From Bhargavaea massiliensis (GTDB lineage Bacteria; Bacillota; Bacilli; Bacillales_A; Planococcaceae), in assembly GCF_018390575.1 (NCBI RefSeq), contig NZ_JAHBCJ010000005.1:124001-188000 (forward strand): a stretch of 64,000 nucleotides of DNA. Reading direction: 5' to 3'. Position 1 is the stretch's first letter. Every line of letters starts with the position of its first letter. Below the pieces are notes generated by a model. That model saw only the letters and a program-made list of their open reading frames with translations. It was not told the DNA's origin and did not search any database. This document shows, piece after piece, positions 25,096 to 33,943 of the stretch. Position numbers and translations under genes: made by a program.

Positions 25096-26143
25096 CGGCT
25101 TTTTCCCCTTTCAGCAACCCGTCCGCAATGAGTGCTTCCGCGATCTGGATCGAGTTGAGGGCAGCTCCCTTCAGGAGATTGTCCGCGACCACCCAGAAGT
25201 GGAATGCGCCCGGGGTGTCGAGATCCCTTCTGAGGCGTCCGACGAACACATCGTCCTTTCCTTCCGCGAAGAGCGGCATCGGATAGCTCTGGTTTTCAGG
25301 ATCATCCATCACGGTGATGCCTTCCGCCTGGTGCAGGGATTCTCGGATGCCGGCCGTATCGGCGGACGGATCGCCCGTTTCAAAGTACACCGATTCGGAG
25401 TGTCCGGTTACAACCGGGAGACGGACACATGTTGCGGCGACGGAAAGTTCCGGCATGCCCAGGATCTTCTTTGTCTCATTGATCATCTTCCACTCTTCGA
25501 AGGTATAGCCGTCCTCACTGAAGACATCAATCTGCGGAACCGCATTAAAAGCGATCGGGTAATGTTTCTTGTCACCCTTGACCGGCAGAAGCTCCGCCTC
25601 CGCTCCTGCCCTGTTCTCCATGTCCGTACTCTGCTTTTCAAGCTCGCCGATCGCTGCAGCGCCCGCCCCGGAAACCGCCTGATAAGTTGATACGATCACT
25701 TTCTTCAGGCCATACTTCCGGCGAACCGGTTCCAATGCCGCCACCATCTGGATCGTCGAGCAGTTCGGGTTGGCAATCAGGCCCCGGTGCTCCTTGAGCG
25801 CCTCACGATTGACTTCGGGAACGACAAGCGGAGTGTCGGGGTCCATGCGGAACGCGCTCGTATTGTCGATGACGACCGCTCCCCGGCTGACTGCTTCGGG
25901 CGCAAGTTGCTTGGAAACGTTCCCTCCCGCGCTGAAGAAGGCGATGTCCACGCCGTCAAAGCGTTCAGGCACCGCTTCTTCAACAGTAAATTCTTTTCCG
26001 CCGAACTCCACTTTGCTTCCTGCAGATCGGGCAGATGCAAGAAAAAGGATTTCATCCGCAGGGAATTTCCTTTCTTCCAGCTTCTTTGCGATTCCTTGGC
26101 CGACCGCGCCTGTAGCTCCGACAATGGCAACACGATATCCCAT
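25049..26143 (-). CDS. asd: Aspartate-semialdehyde dehydrogenase
   Basis: Asd reduces aspartyl phosphate to aspartate semialdehyde with NADPH, feeding lysine, threonine, methionine and peptidoglycan. It has the NADP-binding GATGAVGQ, the catalytic Cys in NPNCSTIQM and the GHSESVYFE substrate segment. The 364-residue length exceeds the usual 346 or so because the last 16-17 residues (after LLKGEKA) read into the start of dapA. The ATG at 26143 has GAGGAG 9 nt upstream. An extended -10 promoter precedes it, separating asd-dapA from the spore dipicolinate genes. Confidence 0.96.
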   Translation of the reverse strand: MGYRVAIVGATGAVGQGIAKKLEERKFPADEILFLASARSAGSKVEFGGKEFTVEEAVPERFDGVDIAFFSAGGNVSKQLAPEAVSRGAVVIDNTSAFRMDPDTPLVVPEVNREALKEHRGLIANPNCSTIQMVAALEPVRRKYGLKKVIVSTYQAVSGAGAAAIGELEKQSTDMENRAGAEAELLPVKGDKKHYPIAFNAVPQIDVFSEDGYTFEEWKMINETKKILGMPELSVAATCVRLPVVTGHSESVYFETGDPSADTAGIRESLHQAEGITVMDDPENQSYPMPLFAEGKDDVFVGRLRRDLDTPGAFHFWVVADNLLKGAALNSIQIAEALIADGLLKGEKADGARQHSNGDGHAVR

Positions 26144-26182
26144 GGTTAAACACTCCTCATATTTCATGATCGAATGTTCAGT

Positions 26183-26191
26183 ATTATAGCA
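26183..26191 (-). promoter_or_regulatory. Extended -10 promoter of asd-dapA
   Basis: TGC directly followed by TATAAT on the minus strand, 40 nt upstream of the asd start; no -35 consensus. It would allow vegetative expression independent of the spoVF unit. Confidence 0.6.
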
Positions 26192-26224
26192 TGTTTTAAA
26201 GTACTTTCGGAGAAATATTCGTGA

Positions 26225-26815
26225 TTAAGTATTTTCATGCCTGATCAGGAGTGGCTGAAGCTGTTCACCCTTCAGTGCGGCCTCGACCGTATCGACCATT
26301 TTTGTAAAATCACTGATAAGGGAATTCGGCTTTTTCACGGGATCATCCTGCCCAAACGGGATGAAATAGATGTTCTTCGTATTGAGCAGTTTCATGATAT
26401 TTGTCCCGTTCAGACCAAGTGCATCGTTGGTGGACACACCGATCACAACCGGCGTGCCGTTCCTGAGTGTCGCCTTGGCAGCCATCAGCACGGGCGAGTC
26501 CGTGATGGCGTTTGCGAAACGTGAGATGGAGTTTCCCGTCATCGGTGCAATCACCATGCAGTCGACCGGTGTTTTCGGCCCGAACGGCTCAGCCTCCGCG
26601 ATGGTCGTGATAATGTCGGCTCCTGCCGCTTCCCGGATTTTCGCCATCCATTCCTCGCCTGTCCCGAAACGGGTCGCGGCGGTCAGCACAGAGTTGGTGA
26701 TGACCGGTACGACCGTCGCCCCCCTGTCGGTGAACGCCTTGATTTTCGGAATCACATCCGCATAAGTACAATGGGATGCGGTGATGCCGAAACCGATTCT
26801 CTTGCCGTCGAGCAT
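26225..26815 (-). CDS. spoVFB: Dipicolinate synthase subunit B (SpoVFB)
   Basis: With SpoVFA it oxidises dihydrodipicolinate to dipicolinic acid in the mother cell, which gives spores heat resistance. The 196 residues form a flavoprotein-like Rossmann fold: GFGITASHCTYADV, VITNSVLTAATRFG, and VIAPMTGNSISRFANAITDS, the last typical of phosphopantothenoylcysteine-decarboxylase-like flavoproteins. This subunit is well conserved. The ATG at 26815 has GGAGAG 5 nt upstream; it follows spoVFA by 16 nt. Confidence 0.94.
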   Translation of the reverse strand: MLDGKRIGFGITASHCTYADVIPKIKAFTDRGATVVPVITNSVLTAATRFGTGEEWMAKIREAAGADIITTIAEAEPFGPKTPVDCMVIAPMTGNSISRFANAITDSPVLMAAKATLRNGTPVVIGVSTNDALGLNGTNIMKLLNTKNIYFIPFGQDDPVKKPNSLISDFTKMVDTVEAALKGEQLQPLLIRHENT

Positions 26816-26831
26816 CCTGACTCTCCTTCCG

Positions 26832-27602
26832 CTAGCTGTCCATTCTGCACAGCGCCTCCGAGAGGATCCGGGCGGCCTCGTCCGGAAAACACCGTCCCGG
26901 GAGCGCAGGCAGTAACCTATAGTATTCATGGACGGCTCCGGGCTTTAGGCACCCGGGCGCGGAAGCCAGGTCATAAATGCGTGACGGGTGAAACGGACCC
27001 GTAAGATCCAGCCATTGTGACGGTACGGTGTTGACAAGAATACCGTCAGGCAGACCGGCTCCGTCAAACTCCAGGATACCTAATCCTTCGGTCAGAGCCT
27101 CCGCAGTCTGAGCCGGTGATCGGGCTAGAACAAAAACTTCCCCGCCCATCGCACGCAACAGCCTGGCCGTAGTTTTACCTACCCGCCCGTAGCCTGCAAC
27201 GATCCATTTCCTGCCCGCTACTGTGCCGCCCCCCGAGCGGTAAAACGATGCAAGTAATCCCTCTGCCGTCAGGCTGGCATTTTCCCAGATGAACCGCTCT
27301 TCTTTCAAATAAAATCGGGGCTTCTTCCCTGCCAGCTCCGCGGCATGCTCCCAGGCAGCATTAAGGCTTCCCGCAAACAGGCGGTCCGCCTGCTTGAGCA
27401 CACCGGGAGCGGGCACGCCTTCCGGTGGATGGATCGGCAGTACAATTCTGCTCGGTGCTTCATTTAACAGAAGTGCATCCGTTTTCTCGTCCCACCTGTC
27501 CCGGCCGTCGTGTAATACGGTGTACCCTTTTTTCCGAAGCTGGTCTGCAGCTTTTGAAAACCGGGCATCGGATCCGAAAATCAGCCAATCCGGCCGCGTC
27601 AT
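26832..27602 (-). CDS. spoVFA: Dipicolinate synthase subunit A (SpoVFA), short and divergent
   Basis: It is identified by position (ATGA overlap with ymxH, then spoVFB) and by scattered family features: an NAD-binding GYGRVGKTTARLL loop, NTVPS, YDLASAPG, and a C-terminal ALPGRCFPDEAARIL that aligns with the GLPG...P..A..IL end of B. subtilis SpoVFA. At 256 residues it is about 40 shorter than the roughly 297-residue homologue, and identity looks low, especially in the first 90 residues. It may still be functional, but divergence exceeds that of SpoVFB. Confidence 0.82.
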   Translation of the reverse strand: MTRPDWLIFGSDARFSKAADQLRKKGYTVLHDGRDRWDEKTDALLLNEAPSRIVLPIHPPEGVPAPGVLKQADRLFAGSLNAAWEHAAELAGKKPRFYLKEERFIWENASLTAEGLLASFYRSGGGTVAGRKWIVAGYGRVGKTTARLLRAMGGEVFVLARSPAQTAEALTEGLGILEFDGAGLPDGILVNTVPSQWLDLTGPFHPSRIYDLASAPGCLKPGAVHEYYRLLPALPGRCFPDEAARILSEALCRMDS

Positions 27603-27868
27603 TCAAACAGCCCCTCATGGATCGGACGCGTCCGCCTGAACAAAATCCGGTCATCTCCTATCAACACAATTTCTTCCCAAGGAATGTATTCCGCTTCTCC
27701 GGATGTTTTCCGGCCGCCCTGCAGCCAGCCGGTCCGGCGTTTTAGTTCGAAGCCGTGGATCCGGCCGCTCTTCGGGTCAAACAACATTTCCGTGTCGGCA
27801 AGCAGCCCATACCGGACGCCGTCCTCCATCTGGATCAGTTCTTTTTCGGCCATTGTCGACAGCAGCAT
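27599..27868 (-). CDS. ymxH: YlmC/YmxH family PRC-barrel protein
   Basis: An 89-residue single PRC-barrel-like domain; its role in sporulation is not established. Family features are the ELIQMEDGVRYGLLADTE opening, with a DPKSGRIHGFEL turn and the EEIVLIGDDRILF end. The ATG at 27868 has GGGGGAG 6 nt upstream. It is the first gene of the ymxH-spoVFA-spoVFB unit and is preceded by a sigma-K-like promoter, which supports mother-cell expression. Confidence 0.88.
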   Translation of the reverse strand: MLLSTMAEKELIQMEDGVRYGLLADTEMLFDPKSGRIHGFELKRRTGWLQGGRKTSGEAEYIPWEEIVLIGDDRILFRRTRPIHEGLFE

Positions 27869-27889
27869 TTTCCACTCCCCCTTTTCCTA

Positions 27890-27916
27890 AACTATATGCG
27901 CCGCCCGGGCGGATGT
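27890..27916 (-). promoter_or_regulatory. Sigma-K-like promoter of ymxH-spoVFAB
   Basis: AC (27916-27915), exactly 16 nt, then CATATAGTT (27898-27890): one mismatch to the sigma-K consensus AC-N16/17-CATANNNTA. It lies 22 nt upstream of ymxH. The B. subtilis spoVF operon is sigma-K controlled, so position and consensus agree. Confidence 0.6.
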
Positions 27917-27943
27917 TCCGTACCGGAAATGGCCGGGTCATGC

Positions 27944-27977
27944 AAAAAACCTGAAGGCCATTGCCCTCAGGTTTTTT
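27944..27977 (-). terminator. Bidirectional-looking terminator of mlpA
   Basis: AAAAAACCTGA/TCAGGTTTTTT arms with a 12-nt loop; the stem covers the first two bases of the mlpA stop codon and ends in a U-tract. Very symmetrical. Confidence 0.88.
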
Positions 27978-29193
27978 AGTTCGGTATGATGATTGATTCT
28001 GCCGGCGGGCCTGAAAAAATCCTTTTTGCTATGCGGAGGATCTGTCTGTTGTCCACTTTGCGGAATTCACTCATGACTTCATCGATATCTTTATGTTCAC
28101 CGGTAAACAGTTCGTTTTTCGCATTCCGGCTCATCCTCGATGCAGGTGATTCAAGGCCGAGCAGGAGGCTTCCTTTCATCTGGCCGACTGCGCTCCCGAT
28201 TTCGGCATCGGATACTCCATCCTGCAGAAGCCGTGAAACTTCATTGCAGATGACTGTCCGTGTCTCCTCGAGGCGGGATGGCGAAGTGCCGGCATAGATG
28301 GTGACCGCCCCTGAATCGGTATGGGAAGAATGGTAAGAGTAGACGGAATAGGCGAGACCCCTTTCTTCGCGGATCCGCTGGAAGAGTCTTGAGCTCATAC
28401 TGCCGCCGAAAAGAGCATTCAGGATAATTAGTCCATATATGTCGGGATCATGGACATCCAACCCCGGATAACCCATGCACAAATGTGCCTGCTCTGTGTC
28501 CTTGCGCTTGCGGACTGCGCCGGGCGTGAAATCGGGCTGTTCCACAGGAAGCGGGGAACCGGCTTCTCCCGTGAATGTCCCGAAGCTTTCTTCCAGGCGG
28601 TTAATCAGCCCCTCATCCAGACAGCCTGCCGCGGAGATGACGATCCGTTCCGGCCGGTACTCACGGTTCATAAAAGAGATGGTTTCTTCCCTGGTAAAGC
28701 TGCTGACCGTTTCCGGATAGCCGAGGATCGGACGGCCCATCGGATGGCCGGGATACATCGCTGCCTGAAGCTGTTCATGGACATCATCGTCCGGCGTGTC
28801 GGCCACCATGGCAATCTCTTCGAGGACGACGGACTTTTCCTTGCGGATCTCCTGCTCATCGAACGCCGAGTGGAAGAACATGTCCGCCAGCACATCGACC
28901 GCCGCGGGCGCATCTTCGGCAAGTATATGGACGTAGAAGCAAGTTTCTTCCATGGATGTGTAGGCGTTGATCTCCCCGCCTGTCCGGTCGATCGCTTCCG
29001 CTATGTCCTTGGCTGTCCGGGCGGCCGTCCCCTTGAACAGCATGTGCTCGATAAAATGGGCCATTCCGGCTTCCCCGGCGGCTTCATTCCTAGCGCCGGC
29101 CTTGACCCAAACACCGATCGCCACCGAGCGGACATGCGGCATGTGTTCCGTGACGATCCGAACGCCATTCGGACATTTTCTGGTCTGGAGCAT
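27976..29193 (-). CDS. mlpA: M16 family zinc protease MlpA (YmxG)
   Basis: A 405-residue processing-peptidase-like M16 protease. The zinc motif HFIEH lies in MAHFIEHMLFKGT, with the distal Glu in the EEIAMVADTPDDDVHE region, so it should be active. In B. subtilis MlpA affects protease-gene expression; substrates are unknown. The C-terminal half has the usual GGSMSSRLFQRIREERGLAYSV. It lies between pnp and ymxH; ylxY (polysaccharide deacetylase-like), normally between pnp and mlpA, is missing. Confidence 0.95.
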   Translation of the reverse strand: MLQTRKCPNGVRIVTEHMPHVRSVAIGVWVKAGARNEAAGEAGMAHFIEHMLFKGTAARTAKDIAEAIDRTGGEINAYTSMEETCFYVHILAEDAPAAVDVLADMFFHSAFDEQEIRKEKSVVLEEIAMVADTPDDDVHEQLQAAMYPGHPMGRPILGYPETVSSFTREETISFMNREYRPERIVISAAGCLDEGLINRLEESFGTFTGEAGSPLPVEQPDFTPGAVRKRKDTEQAHLCMGYPGLDVHDPDIYGLIILNALFGGSMSSRLFQRIREERGLAYSVYSYHSSHTDSGAVTIYAGTSPSRLEETRTVICNEVSRLLQDGVSDAEIGSAVGQMKGSLLLGLESPASRMSRNAKNELFTGEHKDIDEVMSEFRKVDNRQILRIAKRIFSGPPAESIIIPN

Positions 29194-29250
29194 TTCTTCT
29201 CCCCCCTTAGTTATTTTTATGTTTTCATATCGGCAATAAGAGCCGTCTTG

Positions 29251-29283
29251 TAAAAAGAGGGCCGGCCGAACCGGCCGCCCTCT
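29251..29283 (-). terminator. Intrinsic terminator of pnp
   Basis: AGAGGG-GGCCGG / CCGGCC-CCCTCT stem followed by TTTTTAC on the minus strand, 8 nt past the pnp stop. Confidence 0.88.
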
Positions 29284-29291
29284 GGAGATGG

Positions 29292-31415
29292 TTATTCCGT
29301 TTTGCCTGACTCTTCGCCAGCTTCTTTTTCTTCTTTCAAGACTGCTTTGCGGGACAGGTTTACCCGGTTATGGTTGTCGATTTCAACGACCTTTACCCGT
29401 ACGACATCACCGATCGACAAGACGTCTTCGACTTTGTTCGTCCGCTGTTCCTGAATTTCCGAAATGTGAAGCAGGCCATCCTTGCCAGGGAAAATTTCTA
29501 GGAATGCGCCAAATTTCTCGATGCGCTTTACCTTACCGTCATAGTATTCGCCGACCTGGGCTTCGCGGACGATGTTTTCAATCATCGATTTGGCCTTTTC
29601 GTTCATTTCCTGGTTGATCGAGGAAATGTAGATCGTGCCATCCTGCTCGGTGTCGATTTTGACACCGGTCTCATCGATGATCTTATTGATCTGCTTGCCG
29701 CCAGGTCCGATCACGTCACGGATCTTTTCTGGCTTGATCTGGATGACGATAATCTTCGGGGCGTGGTCCGACAGCTGTTTGCGCGGCTCGGAAATCGCGG
29801 ACTTCATGTTGTCCATGATGTGCATCCGGCCCGCCTTCGCCTGTTCAAGAGCTTCTTCGAGAATCTCACGGGAAAGGCCCTCGACCTTGATGTCCATCTG
29901 CAGGGCGGTGATGCCTTTTTCGGTTCCCGCAACCTTGAAGTCCATGTCACCGAGTGCGTCCTCCATCCCTTGGATGTCAGACAGGACGGTGTAGTTGTCA
30001 CCCTTTTTGACGAGGCCCATGGCGATTCCCGCAACGGGTGCCTTAATCGGGACTCCGGCATCCATCATTGCCATCGTGGATGCACAGATGGACGCCTGGG
30101 AAGAGGAACCGTTGGATTCCAGAACTTCCGAGACGAGGCGGATCGTGTACGGGAATTCCTCCTCGGACGGAACGATCGGTTCAAGGGCTCGTTCGCCAAG
30201 TGCGCCGTGCCCGATCTCCCTCCGTCCCGGGGAGCGGATCGGGCCCGTCTCGCCAACACTGAACTGCGGGAAATTGTAATGGTGCATAAATCGCTTGGAC
30301 TCCTCGAGGCCGAGGCCATCGATGATCTGCACGTCCCCGAGTGCGCCGAGCGTGCAGATGCTGAGCACCTGTGTCTGACCGCGTGTGAACAGCGCAGATC
30401 CGTGTGTCCTGCTGAGGATTCCGGCTTCTGAGGACAGCGGTCGGATTTCATCCGGCTTCCGTCCGTCCGGGCGGATTTTTTCTTCGGTGATCAGGCGGCG
30501 GACTTCGTCTTTGATGAGCTTATCAAGGATGCCCCGAACCTGTCCGAGGTCCGTTTCCTCTTCGGAATCCGCGTAAGTTTCGATCACGGAAGCTTTGACA
30601 GCCTGGATCGCTTCCTCGCGTGCGTGCTTTTCTTTTGTCTGGATGGCTTCAAGCAATGGGGCTTCCGCTTTTTCGCGGACATCCTCCGTCAGTTCCCGGT
30701 CCAGTTCGAAGAGAGTGATCTCCCTTTTCTCTTTTCCTGCTTCCCGGGCAATCTCTTCCTGGAAGGCGACAAGGCGCTTGATTTCTTCGTGGCCGAACAT
30801 GATCGCTTCAAGCATGATGGATTCTTCGACTTCATCTGCACCGGCCTCCACCATATTGATGGCATCTTTGGTTCCGGCAACAATCAGATCGATGTCGCTT
30901 TTCGCTTCCTGCTCAACAGTCGGGTTGATAATGAATTCGCCATCGATTCGGCCGACCTTCACACCTGCGATCGGACCGCCGAACGGAATGTCAGACACCA
31001 TCAGCGCAAGCGAGGAGCCGAACATGGCGGCCATCTCGGATGAGCAGTTCTGGTCGACCGACATCACCATCGAAATGACTTGCACTTCATTCCGGAAACC
31101 GTCCGGGAAAAGCGGACGGATCGGACGGTCGATCAGCCGGCTGGTCAGCACGGCTTTTTCGGATGGACGGCCTTCCCGCTTGATAAAGCCGCCGGGAATT
31201 TTACCGACAGCGTAAAGGCGTTCCTCGTAGTTGACGGTAAGCGGGAAAAAGTCCAGTGGCTTCGGCTCCTTGGATGCAGTTGCCGTCGACAGGACCGCTG
31301 TATCGCCGTAGCGGATGAGCACGCCTCCATTCGCCTGCTTCGCGAATTTACCCGTCTCGACGATCAGCGTCCGGCCGGCCCAATCAAATTCGTACGTTTT
31401 GTGATTCTCGTTCAT
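29292..31415 (-). CDS. pnp: Polynucleotide phosphorylase
   Basis: PNPase degrades RNA 3' to 5' by phosphorolysis and is a core decay exonuclease. The 707 residues have two RNase PH domains (the first with [20 protein letters not shown], the second with the catalytic [10 protein letters not shown] and SNGSSSQAS regions), then KH ([17 protein letters not shown]) and S1 ([22 protein letters not shown]) domains. The ATG at 31415 is chosen from two adjacent ATGs by spacing to GAGGAG. It has an untranslated leader of about 110 nt and its own promoter. Confidence 0.97.
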   Translation of the reverse strand: MNENHKTYEFDWAGRTLIVETGKFAKQANGGVLIRYGDTAVLSTATASKEPKPLDFFPLTVNYEERLYAVGKIPGGFIKREGRPSEKAVLTSRLIDRPIRPLFPDGFRNEVQVISMVMSVDQNCSSEMAAMFGSSLALMVSDIPFGGPIAGVKVGRIDGEFIINPTVEQEAKSDIDLIVAGTKDAINMVEAGADEVEESIMLEAIMFGHEEIKRLVAFQEEIAREAGKEKREITLFELDRELTEDVREKAEAPLLEAIQTKEKHAREEAIQAVKASVIETYADSEEETDLGQVRGILDKLIKDEVRRLITEEKIRPDGRKPDEIRPLSSEAGILSRTHGSALFTRGQTQVLSICTLGALGDVQIIDGLGLEESKRFMHHYNFPQFSVGETGPIRSPGRREIGHGALGERALEPIVPSEEEFPYTIRLVSEVLESNGSSSQASICASTMAMMDAGVPIKAPVAGIAMGLVKKGDNYTVLSDIQGMEDALGDMDFKVAGTEKGITALQMDIKVEGLSREILEEALEQAKAGRMHIMDNMKSAISEPRKQLSDHAPKIIVIQIKPEKIRDVIGPGGKQINKIIDETGVKIDTEQDGTIYISSINQEMNEKAKSMIENIVREAQVGEYYDGKVKRIEKFGAFLEIFPGKDGLLHISEIQEQRTNKVEDVLSIGDVVRVKVVEIDNHNRVNLSRKAVLKEEKEAGEESGKTE

Positions 31416-31534
31416 CATGGGGCTCCTCTCTTCTGTGCATAACGCTATACCGGGTGCCTGTCCGTCTGCATGCGCAGCCAATCGGAGCGGCGGCAGGCCG
31501 GGACAGCCGTCAAACGTATGTACTCACTCCCCAT

Positions 31535-31564
31535 AGTGTACCAAAATTCGCATAGTGATGCGAA
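31535..31564 (-). promoter_or_regulatory. Probable pnp promoter with embedded perfect palindrome
   Basis: TTCGCA (31564-31559), an 18-bp spacer and TACACT (31540-31535). The -35 and part of the spacer are one arm and the loop of a perfect palindrome, TTCGCAT-AGTG-ATGCGAA (31547-31564), so a regulator could bind there. The leader downstream contains complementary CTGTCC/GGACAG segments. Confidence 0.45.
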
Positions 31565-31611
31565 AGGATTTGCAGGGGAAACGCATTTAGCGTTAGCGGA
31601 TTTTGTGCAAT

Positions 31612-31634
31612 AAAAAAAACGGGCCGCAGCCCGC
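31612..31634 (-). terminator. Intrinsic terminator of rpsO
   Basis: CGGGC/GCCCG hairpin followed by GTTTTTTTTATTG on the minus strand, 17 nt past the rpsO stop. Confidence 0.85.
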
Positions 31635-31650
31635 TTTTGTATGTGCGATC

Positions 31651-31920
31651 TTATCGGCGAAGGCCAAGCTTCGCGATGAGGTCACGATAACGCTGAACGT
31701 CGTTTTCACGAAGGTACTTGAGCAGATTCCGGCGACGGCCGACCATTTTGTAAAGGCCGCGGCGGGAGTGGTGGTCTTTCTTGTGTGTGCGCAAGTGCTC
31801 GTTCAGGTTATTGATCTCTTCCGTGAGGATAGCGATCTGGATATCAGGAGATCCTGTGTCCGATTCGTGTGTGCGGAACTCTTGGATGAGTTCATTTTTA
31901 CGCTCTTGTGTAATTGCCAT
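31651..31920 (-). CDS. rpsO: 30S ribosomal protein S15
   Basis: S15 binds 16S rRNA early in assembly of the 30S platform. The 89-residue product has the complete family pattern, including [19 protein letters not shown], then [25 protein letters not shown]. The ATG at 31920 has GGAGGTG 6 nt upstream. It has its own promoter whose -35 overlaps the ribF stop; the 110-nt leader with an ATTGC/GCAAT hairpin may carry S15 autoregulation as known in Geobacillus. Confidence 0.98.
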   Translation of the reverse strand: MAITQERKNELIQEFRTHESDTGSPDIQIAILTEEINNLNEHLRTHKKDHHSRRGLYKMVGRRRNLLKYLRENDVQRYRDLIAKLGLRR

Positions 31921-32021
31921 CCTGTTCACCTCCAAATCAGTTAGTTAAAAAATCCCCAATTCCCGAGCAAACGTTGGTGAGTCGATTGCCAAGCAATGGT
32001 TGAGTGCATCAGCACATGAGT

Positions 32022-32050
32022 ATCATACCACAGCCCACTGGCCGATTCAA
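32022..32050 (-). promoter_or_regulatory. Sigma-A promoter of rpsO
   Basis: TTGAAT (32050-32045), a 17-bp spacer and TATGAT (32027-32022). The -35 overlaps the last codons of ribF. Confidence 0.7.
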
Positions 32051-32994
32051 CTGTCAGGATGCGCGGCAAGGATCCGCCGGGCCTCTTCCTTGTCACGACC
32101 GATCTGTGCCTTCAGCTCTTCGATCCCGCTAAATTTTCGCTCTTCCCGGATCCGCCTGATCCATCTGACCTGCACATCTTTCCCGTAAAGGTCGCCGTCA
32201 AAGTCGAGCAGATGTACCTCGACCGATAGGAAGGTGTCGGAAGGATCTTTGAAAGTGGGGCGATAGCCGGCATTGAGCACGCCTCCGTAGATTGTGCCTT
32301 CTGTTTTAAACGTGGCAGCGTACACACCTGGAGCAGGAAGACATGAACCGGGCACCGGATCGACATTGGCAGTCGGAAATCCGATCAGTCGTCCCCGCTT
32401 ATCACCTTCAATAACCGTACCGTCGGTCGTAAGCGGGCGGCCGAGCAGTTGAGCGGCCCCCGACACATCCCCCTCGCTTAACATCGAACGGATGCGGGTC
32501 GAGCTGATTTTCTCTTCTTGATCAGTAACTCTCCCGATCACCGAAACCCCATAATCTCCTCCGGACAGCTTTTCCAAGTCATCCGGCTTCCCCTTGCCGA
32601 ACCTGCCGAAGGAAAAATCGAAACCGCAAGTGATGTGGCGGACGCCCAGCTTCCGGATATAGCATTCGATGAACTGTTCGGGACTCATTGAGGCAAAATC
32701 CTTGGTGAAGCGAATCACGAATACCGTGTCTGTCCCCATTTCCTCAAGCAGCTGCATCTTTTGTTTATACGGCGTGATGTATGTGACTTCCTTCCGGTTG
32801 CCGAGTACGGCAGACGGATGCGGATCAAACGTCATGACCGCCGGGAGAAGGCCTTTCTCGCGGGCCACTTCCATGGCATGGCCGATCACTTCCTGATGCC
32901 CCCTGTGGATGCCATCAAAAAATCCGGCTGCCACCGAGTATTCCCGGCCGGCTGTCTCCGGAATATCGGGATATTCAATATGATGAATCTTCAA
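32047..32994 (-). CDS. ribF: Bifunctional riboflavin kinase / FAD synthetase
   Basis: RibF (RibC in B. subtilis) converts riboflavin to FMN and FAD. The N-terminal FAD-synthetase domain has the nucleotidyl-transferase GFFDGIHRGHQEVI and a KISSTRIRSML block; the C-terminal flavokinase domain has GRLIGFPTANV and the GDLYGK segment. It is about 315 residues long. I prefer the TTG at 32994, with GAGG 8 nt upstream, giving MKIHHIEYP; a GTG at 33003 overlaps the truB stop and has a poor ribosome site. It follows truB as in B. subtilis. Confidence 0.95.
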   Translation of the reverse strand: MKIHHIEYPDIPETAGREYSVAAGFFDGIHRGHQEVIGHAMEVAREKGLLPAVMTFDPHPSAVLGNRKEVTYITPYKQKMQLLEEMGTDTVFVIRFTKDFASMSPEQFIECYIRKLGVRHITCGFDFSFGRFGKGKPDDLEKLSGGDYGVSVIGRVTDQEEKISSTRIRSMLSEGDVSGAAQLLGRPLTTDGTVIEGDKRGRLIGFPTANVDPVPGSCLPAPGVYAATFKTEGTIYGGVLNAGYRPTFKDPSDTFLSVEVHLLDFDGDLYGKDVQVRWIRRIREERKFSGIEELKAQIGRDKEEARRILAAHPDS

Positions 32995-32999
32995 TCTGT

Positions 33000-33920
33000 T
33001 CACCTCTTGTCTTCAGCCATGCCAAACATTTTCTCGGGCTTCATCAGCCCGTTTTTTTCAGGATGGCGGCGGTATACGGCCACCGCCCGGTTGCCTTCGT
33101 AAAAAACAATCCGCGGGTGCTCGGCAAGCAACGGATGCGCAGGCAACACTTGGCCGTTCAAGATTTTCGGAAGAAGGTCTCCTGCATGAACCGGAGGAAA
33201 TTCTGACAGAGCCCGTTCCACAGGAAGCACGGCTCCTTCCAGATTACCCTGATCCCGCTGATGTTCAACATCCGACAGCGTCAGGCAGTCTTCCGCCTTG
33301 AAAGGGCCCGATGCTGTACGGACAAGGGATGCCATATGGGCGGGATAGCCCAACTTATCGCCGATCTGCACGGCAAGCGTGCGGATATAGGTGCCCTTGC
33401 CGCAGTCGACCCTGATGCGGAATTCAACTTCGTTTCCTTCAAAATGCTGCCCGGGGGACAGCAGCTCGATCTCGCGGATCAGAACCTTGCGGGAAGGCCG
33501 CTCCACGGGTTGCCCTTGACGGGCATACTCATACAGCCGCTTTCCGTTCACCTTCACCGCCGAATACATCGGGGGGATCTGTGTGATCTCACCGGTAAGC
33601 GAACGGAGAACTTCCCGGATCTCCGTGTCAGTGAAACGCTTCACGGTCAGGTCCTGCTCCACAGTTGCACCTGAGGCATCCTCGGTCTCCGTCGAACGGC
33701 CGATGCTGACGACGGCCTCGTACGTCTTGCCCATATCTGTCACATATTCGGCCGCCTTTGTCGCACGGCCGAGACAGATCGGAAGCACGCCCTCGACATC
33801 GGGATCAAGTGTACCCGTATGGCCGATGCGCTTCATCCCGAGGATTTTCCTTAGCCGGAAAACACAGTCGTGTGAAGTCATGCCTTTTTCTTTCCATAGC
33901 GGCAGGATTCCCTCAAGCAT
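33000..33920 (-). CDS. truB: tRNA pseudouridine-55 synthase TruB
   Basis: TruB makes pseudouridine 55 in the T-loop of tRNAs. The catalytic Asp is in GHTGTLDPDVEGVLP, followed by KTYEAVVSIGRSTETED, then RVDCGKGTYIRTLAVQIGD, all diagnostic. The C-terminal part is a PUA-like domain. The ATG at 33920 has AAAGGAG 8 nt upstream. It is 65 nt downstream of rbfA, with a terminator-like hairpin between. Confidence 0.97.
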   Translation of the reverse strand: MLEGILPLWKEKGMTSHDCVFRLRKILGMKRIGHTGTLDPDVEGVLPICLGRATKAAEYVTDMGKTYEAVVSIGRSTETEDASGATVEQDLTVKRFTDTEIREVLRSLTGEITQIPPMYSAVKVNGKRLYEYARQGQPVERPSRKVLIREIELLSPGQHFEGNEVEFRIRVDCGKGTYIRTLAVQIGDKLGYPAHMASLVRTASGPFKAEDCLTLSDVEHQRDQGNLEGAVLPVERALSEFPPVHAGDLLPKILNGQVLPAHPLLAEHPRIVFYEGNRAVAVYRRHPEKNGLMKPEKMFGMAEDKR

Positions 33921-33943
33921 AGCGTTTACTCCTTTCCTATGTA

